16,790 bases of DNA from CAWUIO01 sp963922455 (GCA_963922455.1 CAWUIO010000131.1:1-16790); one strand, 5' to 3'; positions 8,245-15,550 are shown, counted from the stretch's first letter. Made by a program: numbers and translations. Notes: generated by a model not told the origin, from the letters alone.

Positions 8245-8931
8245 ATGGCCTTAAAAGTTATCGGGGCTGGTTTAGGACGAACCGGCACCCTTTCCCTCAA
8301 AACTGCCCTTGAGCAACTAGGTTTTGGCAAGTGCTACCACATGGCAGAACTGATGAACAATCCCCAGCAAGTACACCACTGGTTGGACTTGCAAGCCCAG
8401 CAAAAAACCGATTTGGAGGCCCTGTTCAGTGGGTTTCAATCTACGGTAGACTATCCAGCTTGCCGATTTTACCATACCTTTTTTAAGGCCTATCCCGATG
8501 CCAAGGTGGTGTTGAGCGTCCGGGACCCCGAGCGTTGGTATGAAAGCGCTAGAAATACCATTTACGCCACCAAACCCAAAACCCTAGGGCAAAAGCTGGG
8601 CATGCTGTGGAAAATGCTTACTAAGCCAAAGGTGAGAAAGTTGCTCCCGGTTTTTCAAATGGCCGACCAGATCATTTGGGAGGGGCAGTTTGAGGGGGAA
8701 TTTGAAGATAAGGCCTTTGCCTTAAAGAAATTCCATGAGCACATAGAAGAAGTAAAAGCCCATATCCCCGCTGATCAACTACTGATTTTTGAAGTTAAAG
8801 ATGGCTGGGGCCCCCTCTGTAATTTCTTAGAAGTACCGGTGCCCGACACCCCCTTTCCTCGGGTCAATTCCCGGGATGACTTCCCTAATATGATCGCCCA
8901 ACTGCTCAATAAAGGGAAGTTCGAATTGTGA
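8245..8931 (+). CDS. Sulfotransferase family protein (Sulfotransfer_4 type)
   Basis: 228-residue P-loop-like protein matching the compact sulfotransferase family that uses PAPS as sulfate donor. The 5'-phosphosulfate-binding loop is GAGLGRTGTLSLKTAL at residues 7-22. The 3'-phosphate-binding region is VVLSVRDPERWYESARNTI at 88-106, with Arg93 and Ser101 as candidate contacts. A late element, LLIFEVKDGWGPLCNFLEVPVPDTPFPRVN (179-208), is characteristic of the family. No signal peptide is present, so it should act in the cytoplasm. The acceptor is unknown; lipid or small-molecule acceptors are possible given the lipid-type neighbour upstream. The start ATG at 8245 puts the nucleotide loop at the usual distance from the N-terminus. 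Copy B of the dispersed repeat begins directly after the stop codon in the opposite orientation. Confidence 0.85.
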   Translation: MALKVIGAGLGRTGTLSLKTALEQLGFGKCYHMAELMNNPQQVHHWLDLQAQQKTDLEALFSGFQSTVDYPACRFYHTFFKAYPDAKVVLSVRDPERWYESARNTIYATKPKTLGQKLGMLWKMLTKPKVRKLLPVFQMADQIIWEGQFEGEFEDKAFALKKFHEHIEEVKAHIPADQLLIFEVKDGWGPLCNFLEVPVPDTPFPRVNSRDDFPNMIAQLLNKGKFEL

Positions 8932-9071
8932 GATTTGGGGCGGCCCCCGGCTTGAGACTTCAGTACCCAATAGCCCATGGTTTGCTGGCCGGGGTCGGGC
9001 TTTCGCTACTCGCTGCCTTTCCCCGCCGGGCTCAAACGAGCTCAAACAGGCCGCTCTATCCCTCCGCTAAG
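8932..9071 (-). repeat. Dispersed structured repeat, copy B
   Basis: Read on the minus strand, this copy carries the same ordered blocks as copy A, including CGGCCTGTTTGAGC and GGCAGCGAGTAGCGAAAGCC, in two identical runs of 27 and 33 bases. Its closing stem is GCCGGGG (8988-8994) with CCCCGGC (8945-8951). It lacks the long pyrimidine head of the other copies. Its 3' end touches the stop codon of the sulfotransferase gene, so it may also serve as that gene's 3' hairpin. Confidence 0.85.
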
Positions 9072-9200
9072 AGAATGTGATAATGTATACATTGGGGATT
9101 TTTAAATTGGGAGAAGTCTGGGGAAGGAGTACCCAGGCCCAAGCATGAGCATGAATACCTACCTGTAAGGACCCAGGCCTTTCTTTTTCTGCTCCCCAAC
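9072..9200. other. Short intergenic stretch with a palindrome and a direct repeat
   Basis: Contains a perfect 12-base palindrome AATGTATACATT at 9082-9093 and two copies of ACCCAGGCC about 40 bases apart near 9131 and 9171. No gene is visible. The palindrome could bind a dimeric regulator; nothing else supports that. Confidence 0.4.
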
Positions 9201-9201
9201 C

Positions 9202-9243
9202 CGTGAAACGCTAAATATCACGTAATCTCACGCTTAATTCACG
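9202..9243 (+). promoter_or_regulatory. Helically phased TCACG repeats upstream of the methyltransferase
   Basis: TCACG occurs at 9218-9222, 9228-9232 and 9239-9243, about one helical turn apart. Its reverse complement CGTGA is at 9202-9206. The cluster ends 35 bases before the TTG start. Regular spacing on one face of the helix suits an operator for a cooperatively binding regulator. No clear TAnnTTTG promoter is visible beside it. Confidence 0.4.
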
Positions 9244-9278
9244 CGCCATCTTTTCCCAAGAAAGCACCGTACTCTAAT

Positions 9279-10370
9279 TTGCCTACCGAATTATTGGTGC
9301 AATCAAAATGTAAGCAAACTGTGAACGAAGAAAAATTACACGCCTTACTAGGCAAGATGGTAAACGAACTTGGGGCTGCCGTCATGGGAGTACACGTCAT
9401 TCTTGGCGACAAATTACAACTCTACAAAACCTTAGCGCAAGCGGGGCCTCTTAGTTCGCCAGAATTGGCCGAAAAAACCGGGACCCACGAGCGCTATATC
9501 CGGGAGTGGCTCGCAGCCCAGGCGGCCTCGGGCTATGTAGACTACCACCCAGACAGTGCTAGGTTTTCTATGTCTCCCGAGCAAAGCGCCATACTCGCCA
9601 ACGAAGAAAGTCCCGTTTTTATGGCCGGGGGATTTTACGGCCTAGAATCGGCCTATGCTGATGAACCTAAAATGGCCCAACGCTTTAAAACCGGGGAAGG
9701 CGTGGCCTGGTCAGACCACTGCAATTGCTTGTTTTGCGGCGTGGAGAAGTTTTTCAAGCCCAGCTACCAGCATAATTTGGTGCAGCACTGGCTCCCCGCC
9801 TTGGATGGCTTGACCGAAAAACTAGAACAAGGAATACAAGTAGCCGATGTAGGCTGTGGGTATGGTGTGTCTACTATCTTGATGGCCCAAGCCTACCCTC
9901 AATCTACATTTTATGGCTATGACTTTCACGCTCCTTCTATTCAAAAAGCCCAGGCCTTGGCCCAGGAGTCTGGTTTAAGCAATGTGGAGTTTGCTCTAGC
10001 CTCCGCCAAGACCTTTCCTCAGCTGGGATATGATTTAATTGCGTGTTTTGATTGTTTTCATGATATGGGAGATCCCCTCGGAGCCGCCCAATACATCAAA
10101 GAATCCCTCAACCCGGAAGGAACTTGGATGCTTGTTGAACCCATGGCTGGCGATACCTTAGAGGAAAACCTCAATCCAGTAGGCCGGGTGTACTATGGCT
10201 TTTCCACCTTGGTGTGCGTACCAACCTCTTTAGACCAAGAAGTGGGGGCCGCTTTGGGGGCCCAGGCCGGGGAGAAAAAACTCCGGGAGGTAATCATCCA
10301 AGGAGGGTTTGGCGAGGTGCGTCGGGCCTTGGATACCCCTTTTAACATGATACTGGAAGCAAAAGTCTAA
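9279..10370 (+). CDS. Winged-helix/class I SAM-dependent methyltransferase
   Basis: 363 residues, resembling the Rv2258c-type methyltransferases with an N-terminal dimerising winged helix and a C-terminal Rossmann domain. The winged-helix part (about 15-105) contains LGDKLQLYKTLAQAGPLSSPELAEKTG and YIREWLAAQAASGYV. The SAM-binding motif I is VADVGCGYGVST at 188-199. The acidic residue after strand 2 is Asp215 in FYGYDFH, and FDCFHDMGDP (257-266) forms the motif near the active site. A Cys-rich DHCNCLFCG (146-154) sits in the linker. The substrate is unknown. The frame is open from a stop at 9204-9206 but has no ATG before Met27, so the TTG at 9279 is the likely start; starting at Met27 would cut the first helix. 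A terminator follows at 10433. Confidence 0.85.
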   Translation: MPTELLVQSKCKQTVNEEKLHALLGKMVNELGAAVMGVHVILGDKLQLYKTLAQAGPLSSPELAEKTGTHERYIREWLAAQAASGYVDYHPDSARFSMSPEQSAILANEESPVFMAGGFYGLESAYADEPKMAQRFKTGEGVAWSDHCNCLFCGVEKFFKPSYQHNLVQHWLPALDGLTEKLEQGIQVADVGCGYGVSTILMAQAYPQSTFYGYDFHAPSIQKAQALAQESGLSNVEFALASAKTFPQLGYDLIACFDCFHDMGDPLGAAQYIKESLNPEGTWMLVEPMAGDTLEENLNPVGRVYYGFSTLVCVPTSLDQEVGAALGAQAGEKKLREVIIQGGFGEVRRALDTPFNMILEAKV

Positions 10371-10432
10371 CTATGTGTTTTGAGCGGGTGAGCCTACATG
10401 GCTTACCATGTGGATATGTTACTATAGAAAAT

Positions 10433-10460
10433 GACCTGTCTGGGGATGGGTCTTTTTTTT
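10433..10460 (+). terminator. Rho-independent terminator after the methyltransferase
   Basis: GACCTGTC pairs with GATGGGTC (8 base pairs, two of them G-T) around loop TGGG at 10433-10452, followed directly by eight T. It lies 63 bases after the methyltransferase stop and marks the end of the GC-richer region before the AT-rich island. Confidence 0.7.
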
Positions 10461-10652
10461 TATTTTCACGTCTGTGCCTGGTCTTAGAAACGCTATTCCC
10501 TTTAGGCAGGCTTTATATAAACTTTTTAAGCCTAGCCTTCTGTCAAAACTATCCAAAACCCCTTAGATTTGTAATAAAAGAGATCATGGGAGTAACTGTA
10601 ATGCAGTTGCTCGCATGGTAGGGTTAATTATAAACAACATTCCGAAATATAA

Positions 10653-11593
10653 ATGAACAAATTTTTTAGAGTTTTAAAGAAAGTACTTATTTACACTTTC
10701 TCTTTCCTAATACTGATAATTATTGGCGGTTATATTTACCTATATGAGCTTCCAAAAGGACCTGAGATTACCAAGCCAAATGAAATAAATATCGGAAAAG
10801 GCTCTTTTGTTATTTACGCTTATGAGAATAGTAAGCGCAAGTCAATCAAAGTATGGACTTACCGGCCAGAAAGTTGGGAAAACCAAGATAAAATAGTGTT
10901 TGTAATGCATGGTGGAGGACGTAATGCAGATGACTATCGCGATGCTTGGGTTGAATTAGCTAAAAACAATAATTTACTCATAATAGCACCTGAATTCGAA
11001 AACAAATTTTCAAAGTATACGACCAACGGCTATCAAGAGGGTAATTTATTTACCTTTTTCGGAACTAAAAACCCAGAGAGCGAATGGGCTTACACAGTAG
11101 TTGAAAACATATTCGACCATGTCAAATCGGTCAATAATATTACAAATAGCCATTACGACATTTTGGGCATTCTGCTGGAGGACAATTCGTTCATAGGATG
11201 ATCATGATTATGCCCGAATCACGAATAGAAACAGCCATTGCTGCAAATGCTGGATTTTACAGTCTTCCAGATGAAAATCTAGCGTTTCCGTATGGATTCA
11301 AGAAAATGGACATCAAACTGGATAACGAGATACAAACAGCGTACAAAAAGAGATTGGTTATTCTATTGGGCGAACTGGACAATGACCCAAGTTTAGGAAC
11401 TTTTAGAACAATTGAGTTGGCAATGCAGCAAGGAGCACACAGACTTGAACGTGGAACTAATTTTTTTAATGCGAACAAGAAACTAAGTGAGCAAAACGAA
11501 TGGTCATTTAATTGGGTAATTGATACCGTTAAAAACGTAGGTCATGATTACAGGAAGATGTCGGAAAATTCAATTGAATGGATAAAAAACTAA
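10653..11593 (+). pseudogene. Membrane-anchored alpha/beta hydrolase, frameshifted at the nucleophile elbow
   Basis: The two frames together make a serine hydrolase of about 312 residues, similar to poly-hydroxyalkanoate depolymerase or feruloyl-esterase-like enzymes. Residues 11-31 form a transmembrane anchor, and VFVMHGGGRN (82-91) supplies the oxyanion hole. The first frame then reads YDILG and runs out of register, stopping at 11201. A shift at about 11165-11168 in TTGGGCAT restores HSAGGQFVHRMIMIMPES, the nucleophile elbow, with Ser at 11171-11173. The second frame continues to 11593 with a candidate catalytic Asp (11378-11380, GELDND) and His (11543-11545, VGHDYR). Everything else appears intact, so the lesion is recent or a sequencing error. 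The gene is AT-rich compared with its neighbours and is followed directly by an attC-like hairpin. Confidence 0.8.
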
Positions 11594-11657
11594 CCATAAC
11601 AAAAAGTAAGCAAATATACTCGCTATCGCTCGTACAGCGCTTACATGGTCGTTAGGT
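11590..11657 (+). other. attC-like recombination hairpin
   Basis: CTAAC (11590-11594) pairs with GTTAG (11651-11655), and GTAAGC (11606-11611) with GCTTAC (11639-11644). An inner CGCT/AGCG stem (11621-11624, 11636-11639) sits inside. Two paired boxes separated by unpaired spacers, ending in GTTAGGT, which fits the integron core GTTRRRY, give the layout of an attC site about 68 bases long. It starts at the stop codon of the hydrolase, as in gene cassettes. The left core (AACTAAC) has one mismatch to RYYYAAC. Confidence 0.55.
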
Positions 11658-11713
11658 AAAAGCAAAAAGTAGGAAAAATCAACGCTTGAATGGCAATCAA
11701 AAATAATTGATAA

Positions 11714-12190
11714 ATGCAACCAAGGATTGAAAGATTAGAAGAAAAGAAATTAATTGGTTATAATATGAGGATGAGTTTAACCAATAATAAAACGGGTCAA
11801 CTATGGGGACAATTTGGACCAAGAATTAAAGAGATCCAAAACAGGGTGACTGAAGATAAAATTTCTATGCAAATCTATGATTCTTCATATTATGCAAACT
11901 TCAGTCCTGATAACGAATTTGAAAAATGGGCAATGGTTGAAGTCGAAGATTTTAATAGCATTCCAAATGAGATGAAGTCATTCACATTGCAAGAAGGAAT
12001 GTATGCGGTATTTGATTACAAAGGTTCTAGTTCTGACAATTCTATTTTTCAGTACATTTTTGGGGAATGGTTGCCAAAATCACCTTTTCAAATAGATGAT
12101 AGACCTCATTTTGAAATCTTAGGGAAAAATTATAAAAACAATGACCCAAATTCAGAAGAAGAGATTTGGATACCAATAAAGAAAAAATAA
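11714..12190 (+). CDS. Stand-alone GyrI-like small-molecule-binding domain protein
   Basis: 158 residues covering one GyrI-like (AraC effector-binding type) domain with no DNA-binding part. It starts MQPRIERLEEKKLIGYNMRMSL, the usual first strand. The hallmarks ALQ-type strand FTLQEGMYAVFDYKG (90-104), FQYIFGEWLPKSPFQIDDRPHFEIL (112-136) and the terminal EEEIWIPIK (148-156) are all present. Glu134 is at the position that contacts cationic ligands in relatives. Such proteins bind drugs or other amphipathic cations or, in SbmC/GyrI, protect gyrase. Stand-alone versions are well known as integron cassette products (for example Cass2), which fits the attC-like hairpin just upstream. The gene is AT-rich. 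The ATG at 11714 is 121 bases past the broken hydrolase, so it probably depends on a promoter further upstream or a cryptic one. Confidence 0.85.
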   Translation: MQPRIERLEEKKLIGYNMRMSLTNNKTGQLWGQFGPRIKEIQNRVTEDKISMQIYDSSYYANFSPDNEFEKWAMVEVEDFNSIPNEMKSFTLQEGMYAVFDYKGSSSDNSIFQYIFGEWLPKSPFQIDDRPHFEILGKNYKNNDPNSEEEIWIPIKKK

Positions 12191-12215
12191 AAGCCCCTAA
12201 CACAAACCCCCTCTA

Positions 12216-12285
12216 GCGCAAGCATAAGCGCAGCGGTGCTTGTGCCTATTCTTAGCGACAGCGTCCCCGCTGTCTGCCGCAGGCA
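12216..12285. repeat. Cluster of three perfect or near-perfect hairpins
   Basis: GCGCAAGCA (12216-12224) pairs with TGCTTGTGC (12237-12245), 8 of 9. GACAGCG (12257-12263) pairs with CGCTGTC (12268-12274) around TCCC. TGCC (12275-12278) pairs with GGCA (12282-12285). They start 26 bases after the GyrI-like stop, right after CTAAC at 12197-12201. They may be the folded end of a second cassette or an intergenic palindromic repeat. The GC-rich composition contrasts with the gene before it. Confidence 0.6.
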
Positions 12286-12702
12286 AGGGCGCCTGGGGGA
12301 TATCCTCTGAGCTGAGGGTTAGCACCTTGACTGGACTCAGCCCATCCAATGCCCCAGTCTCTCTGAAATGACCTAAGCGGACGGGTTAGGCTTAGACTTG
12401 ATTTGGGTATAAAGATAAGGGGTGTATCTTCAAAACAAAAAAAATCTAGCCACTCAAAATCGCTTTTTGGCTCAAGTCAGGCTAGGAAGTGGCATTAGCC
12501 TAGGGGCTGAAAGAGGATACGCTTTCTCTAAAAGTAAAGGCCCAAGAACCGCTACGCTTATCCTTGATCCAGGTTTGTGGATGAATCCGTTTCAGTAGAA
12601 CAGCTGGTTCGCGGCCAAGCAGCCTATGGGCTAGCAGTTTGGAGAACTGCCTTTTATTGAAAAGCTTGGGATGATCCTACGGAACATCCTCTCACAACGG
12701 GG
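12286..12702. other. Non-coding stretch between the GyrI-like gene and repeat copy C
   Basis: No protein-like frame is visible. Two further inverted repeats are present: CTAGCC (12446-12451) with GGCTAG (12480-12485), and GCAGTT (12634-12639) with AACTGC (12645-12650), the latter followed by CTTTTATT and possibly a weak terminator. A GTTAGGC at 12385-12391 matches an integron core but has no convincing partner at a normal distance. Confidence 0.5.
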
Positions 12703-12875
12703 CTCTTTCTTCTCTCATCTCTCATCTCCTCTTCCTTCAGCTTAGGGATGGAGCGGCCTGTTTGAGCCCGCCGCTGGATTGCGCGTTGGCAGGCGAGTAG
12801 CGAGAGCCCGACCCGCGCCGGTAGCCTTTTGCTGGGAAAACTACAGGTGATAGCGCGGGGAAGCCCCTAGAAATC
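12703..12875 (+). repeat. Dispersed structured repeat, copy C
   Basis: It has a pyrimidine-rich head (about 12703-12737), then CGGCCTGTTTGAGC, GCGAGTAGCGA and AGCCCGACCC. The closing stem CCCGCGC (12812-12818) pairs with GCGCGGG (12853-12859), and a GGGG-AAG-CCCC hairpin follows at 12857-12867. The stem differs from that of copies A and B at several positions on both arms, keeping the pairing. It is closest to copy D, with one mismatch over 39 bases at the 5' end of the body. Confidence 0.85.
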
Positions 12876-12939
12876 CATTCTTTGAAAAAAACAGGCCTAA
12901 TCTGGAACGCAGGTTTGCCCTATGTATCCAGGGAGGCAT

Positions 12940-12972
12940 AAAAAAATGGATAGGCTGACCTAGCCTATCCAT
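12940..12972 (-). terminator. Rho-independent terminator of the oxoamine synthase gene
   Basis: ATGGATAGGCT (12946-12956) and AGCCTATCCAT (12962-12972) form a perfect 11-base-pair stem with loop GACCT. On the minus strand the hairpin is followed by a T-run (A-run at 12940-12946 on the plus strand). It lies 25 bases past the stop of the oxoamine synthase gene and faces the end of repeat copy C. Confidence 0.9.
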
Positions 12973-12997
12973 CTCTAAGACCATTGGGAAGCAAATA

Positions 12998-14266
12998 TTA
13001 CCTAGACAATTCGGCCATTTTGGGTTCTAAGCCGAAAGCTTCTAACATTTCTTCTTTGGAAGAGCCTTCGTCACGGAGGGCGTATTCTAGCTCTTCGGCC
13101 ATCACGGCAAGCATCGCATCGATGTCAGAATATGCTAGACTTCGGTTCAGGGCCACGCGCATCCCGGTGTTTTTGTAAGGCACGGCGGGATAAAGACCTA
13201 GATTTGTGAAGAATCCGGCTTTCATCATGCGGTTTAGGAGGTTGAAGCCAACTTCTAGTTTACCTACGCCAATAAAAAAGATCGGGGTAAAGCTATCGTG
13301 GATCAGGCGTAGGTCGTACTTACGGGTTGTTTCTTGAAAGAAGCGCATTTTGGCTTGGAGTTCTTCTTGTAAGGGTTGTATTTCGGGGCTCAAGTGGATT
13401 TTGGCACTGGCCACGCTGGCTCCCATCACGGCAGGTTGGATAGGGCCCGAAAACATGACCCCCGCACCGCAATTACGGATCTTCTTTTTCATCGCTTCGT
13501 TAGGGAATACCAAGGCTCCCCCGCCACTCGCAAAGCCTTTGGCTAAGGAAGTAGCCATAACCATGCGGGGATGAAAATTCATTTTGTCAAAAACGTATCC
13601 GGCTCCTCGGGGCCCGGTCCAAGACATCCCGTGGGCATCGTCTACGTATACGTGGAATTGTTCATACTCATCCAAGAGCCTTTGGATAGCTGGGACGGGC
13701 ATACCATCGCCATACATAGAGTATACCCCATCGGCCATGTACCAGATGTGCCGGTATTTCTTCTGGGCTTGCTCAATTTCCTGTTCCAAGATCTCCATAT
13801 CATTGTGAGGGACCGAGCGTACCGTGACCCCTTGTGCCTTGAGGATACGTAAGGTGTTTTGAACACTAGCGTGTACCTGCTTGTCTTTGATCACCAGGTC
13901 TTTCTCATTAATAATATTGGGTAGCACCGTGATATGACCTAGACTGGTGGTAGGGGCGGCAATCGTAGGCTGCTGAAAAATTTGGGAGAGCAGGTCTTCC
14001 AATTCATCATAGATACCCAAGGAAATATAGGAACGGGAGGCAGAAAATTGGGTGCCAAAGCGATTGATGGCGTCAATGGCCCCATACTTCAATCTTTGAT
14101 CTACTTCCATACCCAGATAGCTACAAGAGCCGAAGTTTAACATCTCTTGATTGTGGATCCGTACCGTCTTTCCATTGATAAAGTCATCTTGGGTAGAGAG
14201 TTGCATCACCCCACGTTGGGTACCATCGGTGAATACCTCATCTACTAAGTCTACAAAATTTTTCAT
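12998..14266 (-). CDS. PLP-dependent alpha-oxoamine synthase family acyltransferase
   Basis: 422 residues of the alpha-oxoamine synthase family, which joins an amino acid to an acyl-CoA or acyl-ACP with loss of CO2 (BioF, KBL, SPT, CqsA, cysteate acyltransferase). The PLP lysine is Lys243 in TSLAKGFASGGG. The PLP-nitrogen-binding Asp is in the family motif VDDAHG (208-213), and His111 (SLGHITVL) is a candidate ring-stacking residue. The N-terminal LNFGSCSYLGMEVDQRLK (43-60) and the late TGMRVALNRSLAYSDID (367-383) are also typical. Length is normal for the family. It is probably not BioF or KBL, because the usual neighbours are absent. A serine palmitoyltransferase-like or sulfonolipid-forming (cysteate) enzyme is possible in Bacteroidota but not provable here. 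A strong terminator follows. It appears to be a single-gene unit transcribed away from the gene-poor region. Confidence 0.85.
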   Translation of the reverse strand: MKNFVDLVDEVFTDGTQRGVMQLSTQDDFINGKTVRIHNQEMLNFGSCSYLGMEVDQRLKYGAIDAINRFGTQFSASRSYISLGIYDELEDLLSQIFQQPTIAAPTTSLGHITVLPNIINEKDLVIKDKQVHASVQNTLRILKAQGVTVRSVPHNDMEILEQEIEQAQKKYRHIWYMADGVYSMYGDGMPVPAIQRLLDEYEQFHVYVDDAHGMSWTGPRGAGYVFDKMNFHPRMVMATSLAKGFASGGGALVFPNEAMKKKIRNCGAGVMFSGPIQPAVMGASVASAKIHLSPEIQPLQEELQAKMRFFQETTRKYDLRLIHDSFTPIFFIGVGKLEVGFNLLNRMMKAGFFTNLGLYPAVPYKNTGMRVALNRSLAYSDIDAMLAVMAEELEYALRDEGSSKEEMLEAFGLEPKMAELSR

Positions 14267-15382
14267 AAAAAAAATACTTGGTTGCAGTCTGTGAAAAAGA
14301 AAAAACTATGAATTTCAATTAATATTAAAACTTAGCGTTCGAATTCGGGGTTTTGGGAGCTTATCCGCTTTTATAGCTTACTTTATGTTGTAACATACAT
14401 AAACAGCCCAAATATTATATTTTGTGAAAAAATTAAATTTGCAGGAAGCTTTTTAGATATTTTATTACATCGATAAAATATGGATAAAATTTACGGGCAT
14501 ACAGCAGGGGGTAAAGAGCGTATTGCTTAATAATGCGTACAATAAACTTGCATAAACCTAGTATTCTTGCATACATGAGCAAGCAGTAACTCTAAGTGAG
14601 GCCCAGGTGTTTGATTCAACCCTTATACCCTTTTGGAATAAGGATTTTCTACTAAAATATGAGAGATTTTGGGGTTTTATTTATGTAGGCAGTTGATTTT
14701 AAGGGATTTATAGACAAGTGGGAGTTTTTTTGTTAAATGGTAAATTATGCTCAAAACCTTACATGCTTCTTGTATTTATAAATTTGTGTTCAATTTTTTT
14801 GCGGACAGTAGCTTGAAATTCAGCGTTTTAAGGGTTTGTTTTCTGCTCACTTAGGTTTAAAAAAAAGTTCACTGTCACAAGATACTATTTAAGGTATTAT
14901 GATCTTTTTATGCGGGCTGGATATAGACTTTTCTTTGGCTGAGGTAAATTTTAGTTCAAAAGTATGGCCTATATACCTATTATTGTTACTACATTGTTTT
15001 TTTATCCTCAATTTAGGTCCCTCAAAAAGCCAGGGACAAGCCGCTAGTTTTTTTTAGTTTTAACAATTTTTGTCCATAAAGTGAAGGCCTTATTCGTCGC
15101 AGGATCAGGCTTAGTGGGCAAGGAGTAGTTTTGTTTAATCTTTTTGCCGATCTACGTGGGGAAAGTCAAACCAAAAGGGGGGTTTAGGGAAAATAATTTG
15201 CCCAGGAGTAACAGTTTGCCGCTTGCGCCACCCTTTCACGGAGGAACGAATTTCATTCTTATCACTGGCCAAGAAGAATCCTTTGAGCAGTGTGCCCGCT
15301 AAGGCAACTCAGGAGCAATTTAGAAAATTAGTTAGTTTTAATAAAAATAGGATTCTTATGGGGTTCTTTTCCTTTTAAAAAA
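14267..15382. other. AT-rich gene-poor intergenic region
   Basis: More than 1.1 kb without a convincing complete gene. It should contain the minus-strand promoter of the oxoamine synthase gene, but no clean TTG/TAnnTTTG pair is visible. A plus-strand TAAATTTG at 14434-14441 has no -33 partner and no gene. CTTGCATA occurs twice at about 14549 and 14568. GTCCCT (15017-15022) can pair with AGGGAC (15032-15037) ahead of a T-run that starts 11 bases later, a poor terminator candidate. A possible gene remnant on the minus strand is listed separately. Confidence 0.5.
15135..15308 (-). pseudogene. Possible C-terminal gene remnant, unrecognised
   Basis: An open minus-strand frame of 57 codons ends at a TAA (15135-15137) and is closed upstream by a TGA (15309-15311). 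It has no ATG. The predicted tail reads like protein (KGFFLASDKNEIRSS, then VKGWRKRQTVTPGQ and FPKPPFWFDFPHVDRQKD) and is more GC-rich than the DNA around it. The family is not recognised. It could be the surviving end of a gene disrupted when the nearby IS and repeat arrived, or a chance open frame. Confidence 0.3.
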
Positions 15383-15550
15383 GATTTCTGGGGCTTCCCC
15401 GCGCCATAAAGCGATGTTTTCCCTTGAACCTATGTACCTTGCGCGGGTCGGGCTGTCACTACTCGCTGGCCAGCCCGCATACCAACGGCGAGCTCAAACA
15501 GGCCGTTCCATCCCTAAGCTGAAGGAAGAGTAGAGAAGGGAAAAGAGAGA
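15383..15550 (-). repeat. Dispersed structured repeat, copy D
   Basis: Read on the minus strand: a pyrimidine-rich head (15521-15550), then CTTCAGCTTAGGGATGG, CGGCCTGTTTGAGC, GCGAGTAGTGA and AGCCCGACCC. The closing stem pairs CCCGCGC (complement of 15441-15447) with GCGCGGG (complement of 15398-15404), and a GGGG-AAG-CCCC hairpin (15390-15400) follows. It belongs to the subfamily of copy C. It lies downstream of the IS256 remnant in the same orientation. Confidence 0.85.

Noticed and set aside
10373..10621. 82-codon open frame after the methyltransferase
   Set aside because: It overlaps a good rho-independent terminator, its residues do not look like a protein, and no promoter or family signal was seen.
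12998..13866. Several frames overlapping the oxoamine synthase gene
   Set aside because: The minus-strand frame carries complete family motifs; the others are shadows.
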